NCBI RefSeq assembly: GCF_017968885.1
Contig: NZ_CP072913.1
Span: forward strand, 1 to 64,000
Direction of reading: 5' to 3'
Length of the DNA: 64,000 nucleotides
Source: Pseudomonas sp. Tri1
GTDB taxonomy: Bacteria > Pseudomonadota > Gammaproteobacteria > Pseudomonadales > Pseudomonadaceae
This document shows positions 31,024 to 39,682 of the stretch, piece by piece (the first letter of the stretch is position 1; each line of letters opens with the position of its first letter). The notes beneath the pieces were generated by a model. It did no database searches. It saw only the letters and a program-made list of their open reading frames with translations, and was not told the origin of the DNA. The translations under genes and the position numbers were made by a program.

Positions 31024-31505
31024 CAAGCCCCCTGGCAGCCGGAGCAGAGACCGACCACTTCGACGGTCTGGCTGTCGACCACGAAGCCCACCTCTTTGGC
31101 GCTGGCGATGATCGCATCGCTGATGGACTTCTGTTCCAGCTCGATGGCGGCGTGGCATTCGCGACAGATCAGGAACTGGCCCTGATGAGCGTGCTCCGGA
31201 TGGTTGCAGCCGACGAACGCGTTCAGCGACGAAATGCGATGCACCAGGCCGTTTTCCAAGAGGAAATCCAGCGCCCGATAGACCGTCGGCGGCGCCGCGC
31301 GGCGGCCATCCTGCTCGCTGAGCACGGCCAGGATGTCGTAGGCGCCCAGCGGCTTGTGGCTTTGCCAGACCAGCTCGAGCACGCGTCGACGCAAGGCGGT
31401 CAGGCGCAACCCCTGGCGTGCGCAGATGGCATCGGCCTCGGACAGCGCGCTGTGCACGCAGTGGGAGTGATCGTGGGGGCGACTGGCAAGGGGTGTGATA
31501 GGCAT
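31023..31505 (-). CDS. zur: Zinc uptake regulator (Fur family)
   Basis: A 160-residue zinc-dependent repressor (called Np20/Zur in P. aeruginosa). The winged helix is [28 protein letters not shown]; the structural zinc site has the cysteines of FLICREC and LCSGCQ, and [11 protein letters not shown] belongs to the regulatory site. It is the first gene of zur-znuC-znuB and is divergent from znuA, so it should repress both sides of the shared promoter when zinc is sufficient. Confidence 0.95.
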   Translation of the reverse strand: MPITPLASRPHDHSHCVHSALSEADAICARQGLRLTALRRRVLELVWQSHKPLGAYDILAVLSEQDGRRAAPPTVYRALDFLLENGLVHRISSLNAFVGCNHPEHAHQGQFLICRECHAAIELEQKSISDAIIASAKEVGFVVDSQTVEVVGLCSGCQGA

Positions 31506-31525
31506 GGGCAGCGACGAGTTCAGTG

Positions 31526-31548
31526 AGAGACGTTATTATGTTACCCGT
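31526..31548. promoter_or_regulatory. Candidate Zur box between zur and znuA
   Basis: A dyad-like AT-rich sequence, CGTTATTATGTTACC (31531-31545), within GAGA...TCTC-like flanks, resembles gammaproteobacterial Zur boxes (GTTATA...TAAC). It covers the only promoter-like segment in the 66-bp divergent gap. Confidence 0.65.
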
Positions 31549-31571
31549 TCTCGCCTCTTCGAGTGGTCATC

Positions 31572-32498
31572 GTGTCCCGAATTTTTTCGCTCTTTGTCGC
31601 TTTTGTCGCAAGTTTCCTACTGATCGGCCCGGCCCAGGCCGAAGTCAAAGTCCTGACCAGCATCAAGCCATTGCAGCTGATTGCCGCTGCGGTGCAGGAC
31701 GGCGTGGCAGTTCCCGAAGTGTTGCTGCCTCCCGGCGCATCGCCGCATCACTATGCCTTGCGGCCATCCGACGTACGGAAGGTGCAAGCCGTGGATCTGC
31801 TGTATTGGATCGGCCCGGACATGGAAAGCTTCCTACCGCGGGTGCTGAACGGTCGTACGTTACCTTCTGTCGCCGTACAGGATTTGCCAGGGCTCAAGCT
31901 TCGTCACTTCGCCCAGGACAGCCAGTCCCACGAGGATGAGCACGATGGCGACGAGCATGATCATGACCACCGCCCCGGCTCTGTCGACGCCCATCTATGG
32001 CTTTCGCCGGCCAACGCGCGGGTGATCGCCGCGAAGATGGCGGCTGACCTGAGCGCGGCCGACCCCGCCAATGCCGCCCGTTATCAAAGCAACCTAAAGG
32101 GTTTCAACCAGCGTCTGGACGCCTTGGATACGCGCTTGAAGGCGCGCCTGGCCGGGGTCGCGGGCAAGCCGTATTTCGTGTTCCACGAAGCGTTCGACTA
32201 TTTCGAAGACAACTACGGCCTCAAGCACGCCGGTGTGTTCGCCGTGGCCGCCGAAGTCCAGCCCGGTGCCCAGCATGTGGCGGCGATGCGCACGCGCTTG
32301 CAGGCCGTGGGCAAGACCTGCGTGTTCAGTGAACCGCCCCTGCGCCCGCGCCTGGCCGAAACCCTGGTGGCCGGGTTGCCGGTGAAGCTGGCGGAGCTGG
32401 ATGCACTGGGCGGCTATACCCCGGCGACGGCGCAAGGGTATGAGCAGTTGTTGGAAAAGTTGGGGAATGATTTGGCGGGTTGCCTGGAGTCACTGTAA
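31572..32498 (+). CDS. znuA: Zinc ABC transporter substrate-binding protein
   Basis: The periplasmic zinc-binding protein of ZnuABC, about 308 residues. A signal peptide (SRIFSLFVAFVASFLLIGPAQA) precedes EVKVLTSIKPLQLI. Metal-binding His are in SPHHYALRPSD, VDAHLWLSP and FVFHEAFDYFE, and a mobile His/Asp-rich loop (HEDEHDGDEHDHDH, about 120-133) is typical of ZnuA. I chose the GTG at 31572; a GTG 9 bp upstream is in frame. A REP pair follows the stop. Confidence 0.95.
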   Translation: MSRIFSLFVAFVASFLLIGPAQAEVKVLTSIKPLQLIAAAVQDGVAVPEVLLPPGASPHHYALRPSDVRKVQAVDLLYWIGPDMESFLPRVLNGRTLPSVAVQDLPGLKLRHFAQDSQSHEDEHDGDEHDHDHRPGSVDAHLWLSPANARVIAAKMAADLSAADPANAARYQSNLKGFNQRLDALDTRLKARLAGVAGKPYFVFHEAFDYFEDNYGLKHAGVFAVAAEVQPGAQHVAAMRTRLQAVGKTCVFSEPPLRPRLAETLVAGLPVKLAELDALGGYTPATAQGYEQLLEKLGNDLAGCLESL

Positions 32499-32520
32499 CG
32501 CTTGGATTGGCGGCGTTCCC

Positions 32521-32587
32521 ATCGCGGGCAAGCCTTGCTCCCACAGAAAAATCGCTTACACCTGTGGGAGCAAGGCTTGCCCGCGAT
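32521..32587. repeat. Inverted pair of a variant REP
   Basis: Units at 32521-32544 (-) and 32563-32587 (+) have the core GTGGGAGCAAGGCTTGCCCGCGAT, a different subtype from the GAGCTTGCTCGC units elsewhere. It lies between convergent znuA and thrB and ends 5 bp before the thrB stop. Confidence 0.9.
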
Positions 32588-32592
32588 GCTGT

Positions 32593-33543
32593 TTAAAGGG
32601 CGAAAGGCAACGGAGTGTGAGCTGTCTGCCGCTGCGCCAAGCGCTGCTGGAACTCCATCGGATCGTGGATCAACACATCCTGCCCGGCGAAGGATTCGGC
32701 GGCGATCAACCGCGATAGCCAGAACCGTACGCATGCCACGCGCAGCATGGTCGGCCAGAGTTCGGCCTCGGCGGGAGTGAACGGTCGCAGCGCCGCATAG
32801 GCCCCCAACAACGCCCGCGCCCGCGCGCCATCAAGCACACCGTCGTCGTCCGAGCACCAGTCGTTCAAGGCAATGGCGACGTCATACAGCATCGGCCCGG
32901 AGCAGGCATTGTAGAAGTCGATCAGCCCGGTCAGGTGCGTGCCTTCGAACATCGCGTTGTCGCGGAACAGATCCGCGTGGATATTGGCCCGGGGCAGCGC
33001 CAGGATGCCCACCTTCTGCAGGGCGATCTCATCCAGCGCGGCCTCAAGCAGCCGGCGGGGCTCGGTGTCGAGGTGCGACAGCAGCTTGGCGCCCTCCTCC
33101 TGCATCCAGTCCAGGCCGCGGTCGGTCTTGCGCTTGATCATCTTGTCCCGGGTCGCCAGGTGCAGGTGCGCCAGCAACTCGCCGACCTGGGCGCAATGTT
33201 GCGCGTTGGCCTGCTTGATGTGCTTGCCCGCCAGGCGCGGTTGCAACAGTGCCGGCTTGCCCGCCAGTTCCCGCAGCGCCACGCCATCGGTGGTGCGCAA
33301 GGCGTAAGGCACCGGCAGGTCGGCGTCATGCAGCACGTCCAGCAGTTCGATGAAGAACGGCATTTCCTGCACCGGGCCGCGTTCGACCAGGGTCAGGACG
33401 AACTCGCCCTGCTCCAGGCTGATGAAGAAATTGGTGTTTTCGCTGCCAGCGGCGATCCCCTGGAAATCAAGCAGACGGCCAAGCCCATAAGGGGCGAGAA
33501 AGGTTTCCAGCTCGGGCCGAGCCAGGGGGGTGAACACAGACAT
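32593..33543 (-). CDS. thrB: Homoserine kinase, APH-fold type
   Basis: Phosphorylates homoserine in threonine synthesis. Pseudomonads use this aminoglycoside-phosphotransferase-fold enzyme instead of the GHMP-type ThrB of E. coli. The 316-residue protein has N-terminal MSVFTPLARPELETFLAPYGLG, the catalytic loop ANIHADLFRDN, and the metal-binding Asp in GLIDFYNACSGPMLYD. The DUF2782 gene lies 59 bp upstream on the same strand. Confidence 0.93.
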   Translation of the reverse strand: MSVFTPLARPELETFLAPYGLGRLLDFQGIAAGSENTNFFISLEQGEFVLTLVERGPVQEMPFFIELLDVLHDADLPVPYALRTTDGVALRELAGKPALLQPRLAGKHIKQANAQHCAQVGELLAHLHLATRDKMIKRKTDRGLDWMQEEGAKLLSHLDTEPRRLLEAALDEIALQKVGILALPRANIHADLFRDNAMFEGTHLTGLIDFYNACSGPMLYDVAIALNDWCSDDDGVLDGARARALLGAYAALRPFTPAEAELWPTMLRVACVRFWLSRLIAAESFAGQDVLIHDPMEFQQRLAQRQTAHTPLPFAL

Positions 33544-33602
33544 GGTTAAAACTGCCAGTACGGGCGCCCTTCAGCGGGCGCCGGTTGAAGTGCAGAGCGG
33601 TA

Positions 33603-33890
33603 TTACCACTCAAAGATTTTCCACGACGGAATCAGCATATCCGGCTGGTCCGAGCGGATGAAGTTTGCATCGCTACCATCGGCGCGCACCAGGAAATAAG
33701 GCTTGCCGTGCTTGGGCGTGACCTTGATCGCGTACAAGAAGCCGTTTTGCCGGTACTCCTGAATGGTTTTATCACCTTCGGTGCGGATGGTGACATCCGG
33801 GTCCGCCGAGGGCGCGTCGTCCGCCGCCATGACGGCCAACGGGGTGATTGCAAACAAGCCAGCCAGTAACAGGCGATTTAGTGTACGCAT
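33603..33890 (-). CDS. DUF2782 small periplasmic protein
   Basis: 95 residues with a signal peptide (MRTLNRLLLAGLFAITPLAVMA). The mature part (DPDVTIRTEGDKTIQEYRQNGFLYAIKVTPKHGKPYFLVRADG) matches the DUF2782 family, which is small and beta-rich; no function is known. It is regularly found between polA and thrB in pseudomonads and is divergent from polA across 74 bp. Confidence 0.88.
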   Translation of the reverse strand: MRTLNRLLLAGLFAITPLAVMAADDAPSADPDVTIRTEGDKTIQEYRQNGFLYAIKVTPKHGKPYFLVRADGSDANFIRSDQPDMLIPSWKIFEW

Positions 33891-33964
33891 GATAACCTTG
33901 TCCCTTTGTCGTCAACGGTCCCGCTATTCTAGCCCCGGACCCGCCGAAAAGGTTGATCCTGCTC

Positions 33965-36733
33965 ATGAGCCAAGCCCCCCTCGTCCTGGTGGACGGTTCT
34001 TCTTATCTGTACCGCGCCTTTCACGCGCTGCCACCGCTGACCACCTCCAAAGGCCTGCCGACCGGTGCGGTCAAGGGCGTGCTGAACATGCTCAAGAGTC
34101 TGCGCAAGCAGTATCCGGACAGTCCATTCGCCGTGGTGTTCGACGCCAAGGGTGGGACTTTTCGCGATGCGCTGTATGCCGAATACAAGGCTAACCGCCC
34201 GAGCATGCCCGATGACATGCGCGTGCAGATCGAGCCGCTGCATGCCAGCGTCAAGGCCCTGGGCTTCCCGCTGCTGTGCGTGGACAACGTCGAGGCCGAT
34301 GACGTGATCGGCACCCTGGCCCGCAGCAGCGCCGCGGCCGACCGTCCGGTGGTGATCTCCACCGGCGACAAAGACATGGCGCAACTGGTCGACGGTCACA
34401 TTACCTTGGTCAATACCATGACCGGTAGTGCACTGGACGTGGCTGGCGTGAAGGAGAAGTTTGGCGTCGCTCCGGAGCAGATCATCGATTACCTGGCATT
34501 GATGGGCGATTCATCCGACAACATTCCGGGTGTTCCGGGCATCGGACCGAAGACCGCGTCCGGCTTGCTGGTGGGTGTCAATGGCGGCCTGACCGAGCTG
34601 TATGCGCAATTGGACATCGTTGCCACCTTGCCCATCCGTGGCGCCAAGACCCTGGCCGCCAAGCTCGAAGAGCACAAGGAAATGGCGTTGCTTTCCTATG
34701 AGCTGGCGACCATCAAGACGGACGTACCTTTGGAGATCGGCCTCGACGATCTGAAAATGGGCGCGCCGGACCACGAGAAACTCGCCGAACTGTACACACT
34801 GCTGGAATTCAAAAGCTGGTTCGAAGAAAACCAGCGTGATGCCAAACGTGCGGGCCAGGAGATCGTCGAAGTCAGCGACGAACAACCCGGCGCTGTCGAG
34901 GCCAAGTATGAAGTCATCCTCGATCAGGCGCGCTTCGATGCCTGGCTGGCCAAACTCGACAAAGCGCCGCTGTTTGCCTTCGTCACCGAAACCAACGGTG
35001 GTGACGCCCAGCATTCGCAACTGGTGGGATTGTCGTTCGCCGTTGCGCCGTTCGAGGCCGCCTACATCCCGTTGACCCATTCCTACATGGGCGTGCCGGA
35101 GCAGCTGGACCGCGATACGGTGCTCAAGGCCCTCAAGCCCCTGCTGGAAAACCCGAACAAGCTCAAGGTCGGCCAGCACGCCAAGTTCGAAACCAACATC
35201 CTGGCCAACTGCGCCATCGGTGGCGACCAGGACAATGGCATCCTGGTCCAGGGCATCGCCTTCGACACCATGCTTGAATCCTATGTGCTGGATTCCACGG
35301 CGACCCGCCACGACATGGACAGCCTGGCGCTCAAGTACCTGGGCCAAAGCAAGACCGATTTCCAGGATATCGCTGGCAAAGGCGTCAAACAGCTGACTTT
35401 TGATCAAATCTCCCTGGAACTGGCCGGTCCTTACGCCGCCGAAGATGCAGACGTGACCTTGCGCCTGCACCAGGCCTTGCAGGAAAAGCTGGCCGCCACG
35501 CCAAGCCTGGGCAAAGTGCTCACGGAAATTGAAATGCCGTTGATGCCGGTCCTGGCGCGCATCGAACGCCAGGGTGCGCTGGTCGATGCCAACCTGCTGG
35601 GCGTGCAGAGTGTCGAGTTGGGCGAGAAACTGGTGGCGCTGGAGCGTGAGGCGTTTGCGATCGCCGGTGAGGAATTCAACCTGGGTTCGCCGAAACAATT
35701 GGGCGTGATCCTGTACGAAAAACTCGGCTTGCCGGTGCTCAGCAAAACGGCCAAGGGCCAGGCGTCCACCGCCGAGGCGGTGCTCGCCGAACTGGCGGAG
35801 CAGGATTACCCGTTGCCCAAGGTGCTGATGCAATACCGCTCGCTGAGCAAGCTCAAGAGCACCTACACCGATCGGCTGCCGGAGCAGATCAACAGCCGCA
35901 CGGGCCGCGTCCATACCAATTATCAGCAAGCTGTCGCCGCTACCGGACGCCTGTCCTCGATCGACCCGAACCTGCAGAACATTCCGATTCGTACCGCCGA
36001 AGGCCGGCGGATTCGTCAGGCTTTCATCGCGCCGAAAGGCTACAAGCTGTTGGCGGCGGACTACTCGCAGATCGAATTGCGGATCATGGCGCACCTGGCC
36101 AAGGATGAGGGCCTGCTCTACGCGTTTCGCCATAATCTGGACGTGCACCGGGCCACGGCCGCCGAGGTTTTCGGGGTCGAGCTGGAGGCGGTCACTCATG
36201 ATCAGCGCCGCAGTGCCAAAGCGATCAACTTCGGTTTGATCTATGGCATGAGTGCATTTGGCCTGGCCAAGCAGATTGGCGTCGATCGCAAGCAGTCCCA
36301 GGCTTACATCGACCGCTACTTCGCCCGTTACCCAGGTGTGCTGGCGTATATGGAGCGCACCCGTGCCCAGGCGGCCGAGCAGGGTTTCGTCGAAACCATT
36401 TTTGGCCGTCGGTTGTACCTGCCGGACATCAATGCGAAAAACCCTGCGTTGCGCAAAGGTGCCGAGCGCACGGCGATCAACGCGCCGATGCAAGGCACGG
36501 CCGCAGACATCATCAAGAAAGCCATGGTGGCGGTGGATCGCTGGCTGAGCGCATCAGGGCTGGATGCCAAGGTCATCCTGCAGGTACACGACGAATTGGT
36601 GCTGGAGGTGCGTGAAGACCTGGTCGACCAGGTGCGCGAGGAAATTCGCCAGCACATGAGCGCCGCCGCCACCCTGGACGTGCCGCTGCTGGTGGAAGTG
36701 GGCGTGGGCAATAACTGGGATGAGGCGCACTGA
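33965..36733 (+). CDS. polA: DNA polymerase I
   Basis: Fills gaps and removes Okazaki primers. At 922 residues all three domains are present: 5'-3' exonuclease (LVLVDGSSYLYRAFHALPPL, GDSSDNIPGVPGIGPKTA), 3'-5' exonuclease (AFVTETNGGDAQHSQLVGLSFA, HAKFETNIL, YAAEDADVTLRLH), and polymerase A (TGRLSSIDPNLQNIPIRT, ADYSQIELRIMAHLA, RRSAKAINFGLIYGMSAFG, QVHDELVLEV). I chose the ATG at 33965 (MSQAPLVLVDGSS); a TTG 12 bp upstream is too close to the AAAAGG ribosome binding site. Confidence 0.97.
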   Translation: MSQAPLVLVDGSSYLYRAFHALPPLTTSKGLPTGAVKGVLNMLKSLRKQYPDSPFAVVFDAKGGTFRDALYAEYKANRPSMPDDMRVQIEPLHASVKALGFPLLCVDNVEADDVIGTLARSSAAADRPVVISTGDKDMAQLVDGHITLVNTMTGSALDVAGVKEKFGVAPEQIIDYLALMGDSSDNIPGVPGIGPKTASGLLVGVNGGLTELYAQLDIVATLPIRGAKTLAAKLEEHKEMALLSYELATIKTDVPLEIGLDDLKMGAPDHEKLAELYTLLEFKSWFEENQRDAKRAGQEIVEVSDEQPGAVEAKYEVILDQARFDAWLAKLDKAPLFAFVTETNGGDAQHSQLVGLSFAVAPFEAAYIPLTHSYMGVPEQLDRDTVLKALKPLLENPNKLKVGQHAKFETNILANCAIGGDQDNGILVQGIAFDTMLESYVLDSTATRHDMDSLALKYLGQSKTDFQDIAGKGVKQLTFDQISLELAGPYAAEDADVTLRLHQALQEKLAATPSLGKVLTEIEMPLMPVLARIERQGALVDANLLGVQSVELGEKLVALEREAFAIAGEEFNLGSPKQLGVILYEKLGLPVLSKTAKGQASTAEAVLAELAEQDYPLPKVLMQYRSLSKLKSTYTDRLPEQINSRTGRVHTNYQQAVAATGRLSSIDPNLQNIPIRTAEGRRIRQAFIAPKGYKLLAADYSQIELRIMAHLAKDEGLLYAFRHNLDVHRATAAEVFGVELEAVTHDQRRSAKAINFGLIYGMSAFGLAKQIGVDRKQSQAYIDRYFARYPGVLAYMERTRAQAAEQGFVETIFGRRLYLPDINAKNPALRKGAERTAINAPMQGTAADIIKKAMVAVDRWLSASGLDAKVILQVHDELVLEVREDLVDQVREEIRQHMSAAATLDVPLLVEVGVGNNWDEAH

Positions 36734-36762
36734 TTCCCAAGCCCCGAGGCTCAAGGGTTTTT

Positions 36763-36792
36763 TGTGGCGAGGGAGCTTGCTCCCTCGCCACA
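36763..36792. repeat. 30-bp palindrome after polA
   Basis: GTGGCGAGGGAGC and its inverse meet with a two-base centre. It is REP-like and probably ends polA transcription, since no other terminator precedes the small RNA promoter. Confidence 0.85.
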
Positions 36793-36866
36793 GTGCATCA
36801 CCGCACGTCTTGGGCGGCCTCCTAATTAGTTCGGAAAATTCCTAAGGCTATTTCCAAAAATAATCT

Positions 36867-36894
36867 GAACTAAACCGGTGAATTGCTACTCAGA
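36867..36894 (+). promoter_or_regulatory. AlgU/sigma-22-type promoter of the ErsA-like RNA
   Basis: GAACTA (36867-36872), a 17-base spacer, then TCAGA (36890-36894). This is close to the extracytoplasmic sigma factor AlgU consensus GAACTT-N16/17-TCTGA. Transcription would begin near 36900, at the 5' end of the structured RNA region. Confidence 0.7.
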
Positions 36895-36900
36895 GATTCT

Positions 36901-37031
36901 GAATGGCTGGTGAAGCCCTTCAATGCTCCTATGTTGTGTTAAGTGTTGGCAGATATCTGGACCCCGCCCTAGCGGTCCGGAACTTGGACCCCGAACTTCC
37001 CCCTCCCCATACGAAGTCCGGGGTTTTTTTT
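36901..37031 (+). ncRNA. ersA: ErsA-like small RNA (between polA and engB)
   Basis: P. aeruginosa carries the AlgU-dependent small RNA ErsA exactly between polA and engB; it base-pairs with mRNAs such as algC and oprD. Here the same gap has an AlgU-type promoter, about 130 nt without a credible gene, a stem near the 5' end (GAATGGCTGGTGAAGCCCTTC), an exposed C-rich stretch, and a terminator: ACTTC/CCCCG pairing with CGGGG/GAAGT followed by eight T (to about 37031). The identification rests on position, promoter and terminator rather than an alignment. Confidence 0.82.
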
Positions 37032-37045
37032 GCCTGCGATTTGGC

Positions 37046-37687
37046 TTATTCCGCCTGTTCGCTGCCCTTGTCTGCCAATTCCATCCAGTCGGCCAATACA
37101 GTGTAGGCCTCTTCCAGGCCCATGCGCTTGGGGGCCGAGAACAGCTGGATGGTGATCGTATCGCCCCACCCTTTGCGAATTTCCGACTGCACTTTGAGCA
37201 GGGTGTTCTTGGCCGCGCCGTAGGTGAGCTTGTCTGCCTTGGTCAGCAGGATGTGCATCGGCATGCCGCTGGCGACAGCCCAGTCGAGCATCAGCAGGTC
37301 GAAGTCGGTCATCGGATGGCGGATGTCCATCATCAGAATCAGGCCTTTCAAACTCTCGCGGCTGCCCAGGTAGGCTTCCAGATGGCGCTGCCAGTGTTGC
37401 TTGAGCGGGATCGGTACTTTCGCGTAGCCGTAACCGGGCAGGTCGACCAAACGGCGTTCATCGTCTAGCTTGAAGAAGTTCAAGAGCTGCGTGCGACCCG
37501 GGGTTTTCGAGGTGCGTGCCAGGCTGGCATGGGTCAAGGTGTTCAGCGCGCTGGATTTACCGGCATTGGAACGCCCGGCGAAAGCCACTTCAAAGCCTTC
37601 ATCGTCGGGGCATTGATCGACTTTGGCGGCGCTGAGCATGAAGGTGGACTGTTGGCACAGGCCAAGGATGGGGTTCTTCAGTTGCAT
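37046..37687 (-). CDS. engB: EngB/YsxC ribosome biogenesis GTPase
   Basis: An essential GTPase needed for assembly of the large ribosomal subunit. The 213-residue protein has G1 [10 protein letters not shown]2 TPGRTQ, G3 DLPGYGYA and G4 TKADK. I chose ATG 37687 ([20 protein letters not shown]) with GGAAA upstream; the longer reading adds an implausible N-terminus. It is convergent with the ErsA-like RNA, whose terminator lies 15 bp from its stop, and divergent from the cytochrome genes. Confidence 0.95.
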   Translation of the reverse strand: MQLKNPILGLCQQSTFMLSAAKVDQCPDDEGFEVAFAGRSNAGKSSALNTLTHASLARTSKTPGRTQLLNFFKLDDERRLVDLPGYGYAKVPIPLKQHWQRHLEAYLGSRESLKGLILMMDIRHPMTDFDLLMLDWAVASGMPMHILLTKADKLTYGAAKNTLLKVQSEIRKGWGDTITIQLFSAPKRMGLEEAYTVLADWMELADKGSEQAE

Positions 37688-37878
37688 GGGATTTCCGATG
37701 TGGGCGGCGTCGGGAATGGACGCGGCAAGCTGTGTCGTTTCCGTTTCAGTGACGCCAGTATATAATGCCGCAGATTTTGTGTGCGCTTTGTCCCAGCGTA
37801 GGATGAAGCTCACGGGAGCGATCGACCGAAATTGCGCACTAGAACGCAGCTCGCTCCCAACCCTGAAAAGGTCGTTTT

Positions 37879-38169
37879 ATGACGAAATGGCTGCTAGCTG
37901 CCGGTGTCTTGATGCCGCTTTACAGCGCTCAGGCTACACAGGATCCGGAAGCTGTGTACAACCGTGTTTGTGGTGCCTGTCATTCCGGCCAACTCCCCAT
38001 GGCGCCCCGCAAGGGCGATCAGGAAGCTTGGACGCCGAGGTTGGCGAAAGGTATGGAGACGCTGGTGCAACACGTGACCCAGGGTTTCAAGGCGATGCCG
38101 CCGCGTGGTTTGTGCATGGACTGCAGTGCCGAGGATTACCGAGCCATCATCCAGTGGATGAGCGAGTAA
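37879..38169 (+). CDS. Small c-type cytochrome (cytochrome c5-like)
   Basis: 96 residues with a signal peptide (MTKWLLAAGVLMPLYSAQA) and one heme site, CGACH. An axial methionine is likely in FKAMPPRG. Two more cysteines (LCMDCS) may form the disulphide typical of cytochrome c5. It is periplasmic and probably carries electrons to terminal oxidases. The cytochrome c4 gene follows 46 bp later, so the pair may be co-expressed. Confidence 0.92.
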   Translation: MTKWLLAAGVLMPLYSAQATQDPEAVYNRVCGACHSGQLPMAPRKGDQEAWTPRLAKGMETLVQHVTQGFKAMPPRGLCMDCSAEDYRAIIQWMSE

Positions 38170-38215
38170 ACCCGGTCCATAACTCTTTAACCCTTAGCCG
38201 TAGTTGGATTAGCTG

Positions 38216-38827
38216 ATGAACAAACTGATCGTGAGTCTGCTGTTGACCTTGGGGATATCCGGCGTAGCCCACGCCGCTGGCGATGCCGCTGCCGGTCAGG
38301 CGAAAGCGGCCGTATGCGGGGCCTGCCATGGCCCAGATGGCAATAGCATGGCGCCCAACTTTCCGAAACTGGCGGGCCAGGGCGAACGTTATCTGAACAA
38401 GCAGTTGCACGACATCAAGTCCAATAAGCGCACGGTGCTGGAAATGACCGGCCTGCTGACCAACCTGAGCGATCAGGACCTGGCGGACATCGCGGCTTAT
38501 TTCGCCAGCCAGAAGGGCAGCGTCGGGGCTGCCGATCCGAAGCTCGTGGCCCGTGGTGAAGCACTGTTCCGTGGTGGCGACCTGAACAAGGGGCTTCCAG
38601 CCTGCACCGGTTGCCACTCGCCTGACGGCAAAGGCAACGCTGCAGCCGGCTTCCCGCACCTGGGCGGCCAGCATGCCCAGTACGTAGGCAAGCAATTGAC
38701 CGAATTCAGAAAGGAAGAAGGTGGCCGGACCAACGACGGCGATACCAAGCCGATGCAGAGCATTGCGAAAAAGCTGAGCGACGAAGATATCGCGGCGGTA
38801 TCCAGCTACATCCAAGGCCTGCACTGA
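38216..38827 (+). CDS. cc4: Diheme cytochrome c4
   Basis: A 203-residue periplasmic diheme electron carrier that donates electrons to cbb3-type oxidases. The signal peptide (MNKLIVSLLLTLGISGVAHA) precedes two matching cytochrome domains with heme motifs CGACH and CTGCH and axial methionines in NSMAPNFPKL and KPMQSIAKKL. It follows the small cytochrome gene. Confidence 0.95.
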   Translation: MNKLIVSLLLTLGISGVAHAAGDAAAGQAKAAVCGACHGPDGNSMAPNFPKLAGQGERYLNKQLHDIKSNKRTVLEMTGLLTNLSDQDLADIAAYFASQKGSVGAADPKLVARGEALFRGGDLNKGLPACTGCHSPDGKGNAAAGFPHLGGQHAQYVGKQLTEFRKEEGGRTNDGDTKPMQSIAKKLSDEDIAAVSSYIQGLH

Positions 38828-38844
38828 GGCCTTTGGCTGGCGTC

Positions 38845-38866
38845 GCAAGGGATGTACATCCCTTGC
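38845..38866. repeat. Perfect 22-bp palindrome downstream of cc4
   Basis: Half-site GCAAGGGATGT with no spacer. It is 17 bp past the cc4 stop. It is not a REP and has no T-run; it could be a protein-binding site or a processing structure. Confidence 0.6.
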
Positions 38867-38903
38867 AACGTTAACGCTCGATTAATCTCTCGATGCGAGC
38901 ATC

Positions 38904-38931
38904 AAAAGGGTGGCTTTGGCCGCCCTTTTTT
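38904..38931 (+). terminator. Terminator for the cytochrome genes
   Basis: AAAAGGGTGGC pairs with GCCGCCCTTTT (one mismatch) around TTTG, followed by T residues. Confidence 0.85.
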
Positions 38932-39025
38932 GTGGCCGCTGCCGTTACACTAGCGAACTAGAACCCGCCACGATCTGTCCTAGAAGCAGGTCTTGCGAGG
39001 CCACCTCATTGTCCAGGAGTAAAGC

Positions 39026-39667
39026 ATGCGTAATCTGATCATCAGCGCCGCGCTCGTCGCCGCCAGCCTGTTCGGCGTGACTGCCCAAGCGGCTGAAAAG
39101 CCCGCCGCACCCTATGTCGAATTGACCAACCCCGTTGCGGTGGCGGTGCCTGGCAAGATCGAAGTGGTGGAACTGTTCTGGTACGGCTGCCCGCATTGCT
39201 ACGCTTTTGAGCCGGTTATCAACCCATGGGTCGAGAAACTGCCTTCGGACGTTAACTTCGTACGCATCCCCGCCATGTTCGGCGGCCCATGGGACGCCCA
39301 CGGCCAGATGTTCCTGACCCTCGAAGCCATGGGCGTCGAGCACAAGGTTCACGCCGCCGTTTTCAACGCGATCCAGAAAGAACACAAGAAGCTGACCGAC
39401 AAGGAAGACATGGCGGACTTCCTGGCGACCCAGGGTGTGGACAAGGATAAATTCCTAGCCACCTTCGACTCCTTCGCCATCAAGGGCCAGATCAACAAGG
39501 CCAAGGAACTGGCAAAGAAATATGAGATCACTGGCGTACCGACCATGATCGTCAACGGTAAATACCGCTTTGACATCGGTTCCGCCGGCGGTGCCGAACA
39601 AGCGCTGCAACTGGCCGACCAACTGATCGCCAAAGAGCGAGCGGCCACCAAGGCTGCCGCCAACTAA
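39026..39667 (+). CDS. dsbA: Thiol:disulphide interchange protein DsbA
   Basis: Introduces disulphide bonds into periplasmic proteins. It has 213 residues: signal peptide (MRNLIISAALVAASLFGVTAQA), active site CPHC in WYGCPHCYAFEP, the inserted helical domain, and the cis-proline loop TGVPTMIVNG. AGGAG precedes the ATG. The endonuclease/phosphatase gene starts 16 bp after its stop. Likely clients nearby include the Cys-containing lysozyme-inhibitor-type proteins, by inference only. Confidence 0.96.
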   Translation: MRNLIISAALVAASLFGVTAQAAEKPAAPYVELTNPVAVAVPGKIEVVELFWYGCPHCYAFEPVINPWVEKLPSDVNFVRIPAMFGGPWDAHGQMFLTLEAMGVEHKVHAAVFNAIQKEHKKLTDKEDMADFLATQGVDKDKFLATFDSFAIKGQINKAKELAKKYEITGVPTMIVNGKYRFDIGSAGGAEQALQLADQLIAKERAATKAAAN

Positions 39668-39682
39668 GCGCGGCTCACGGCC

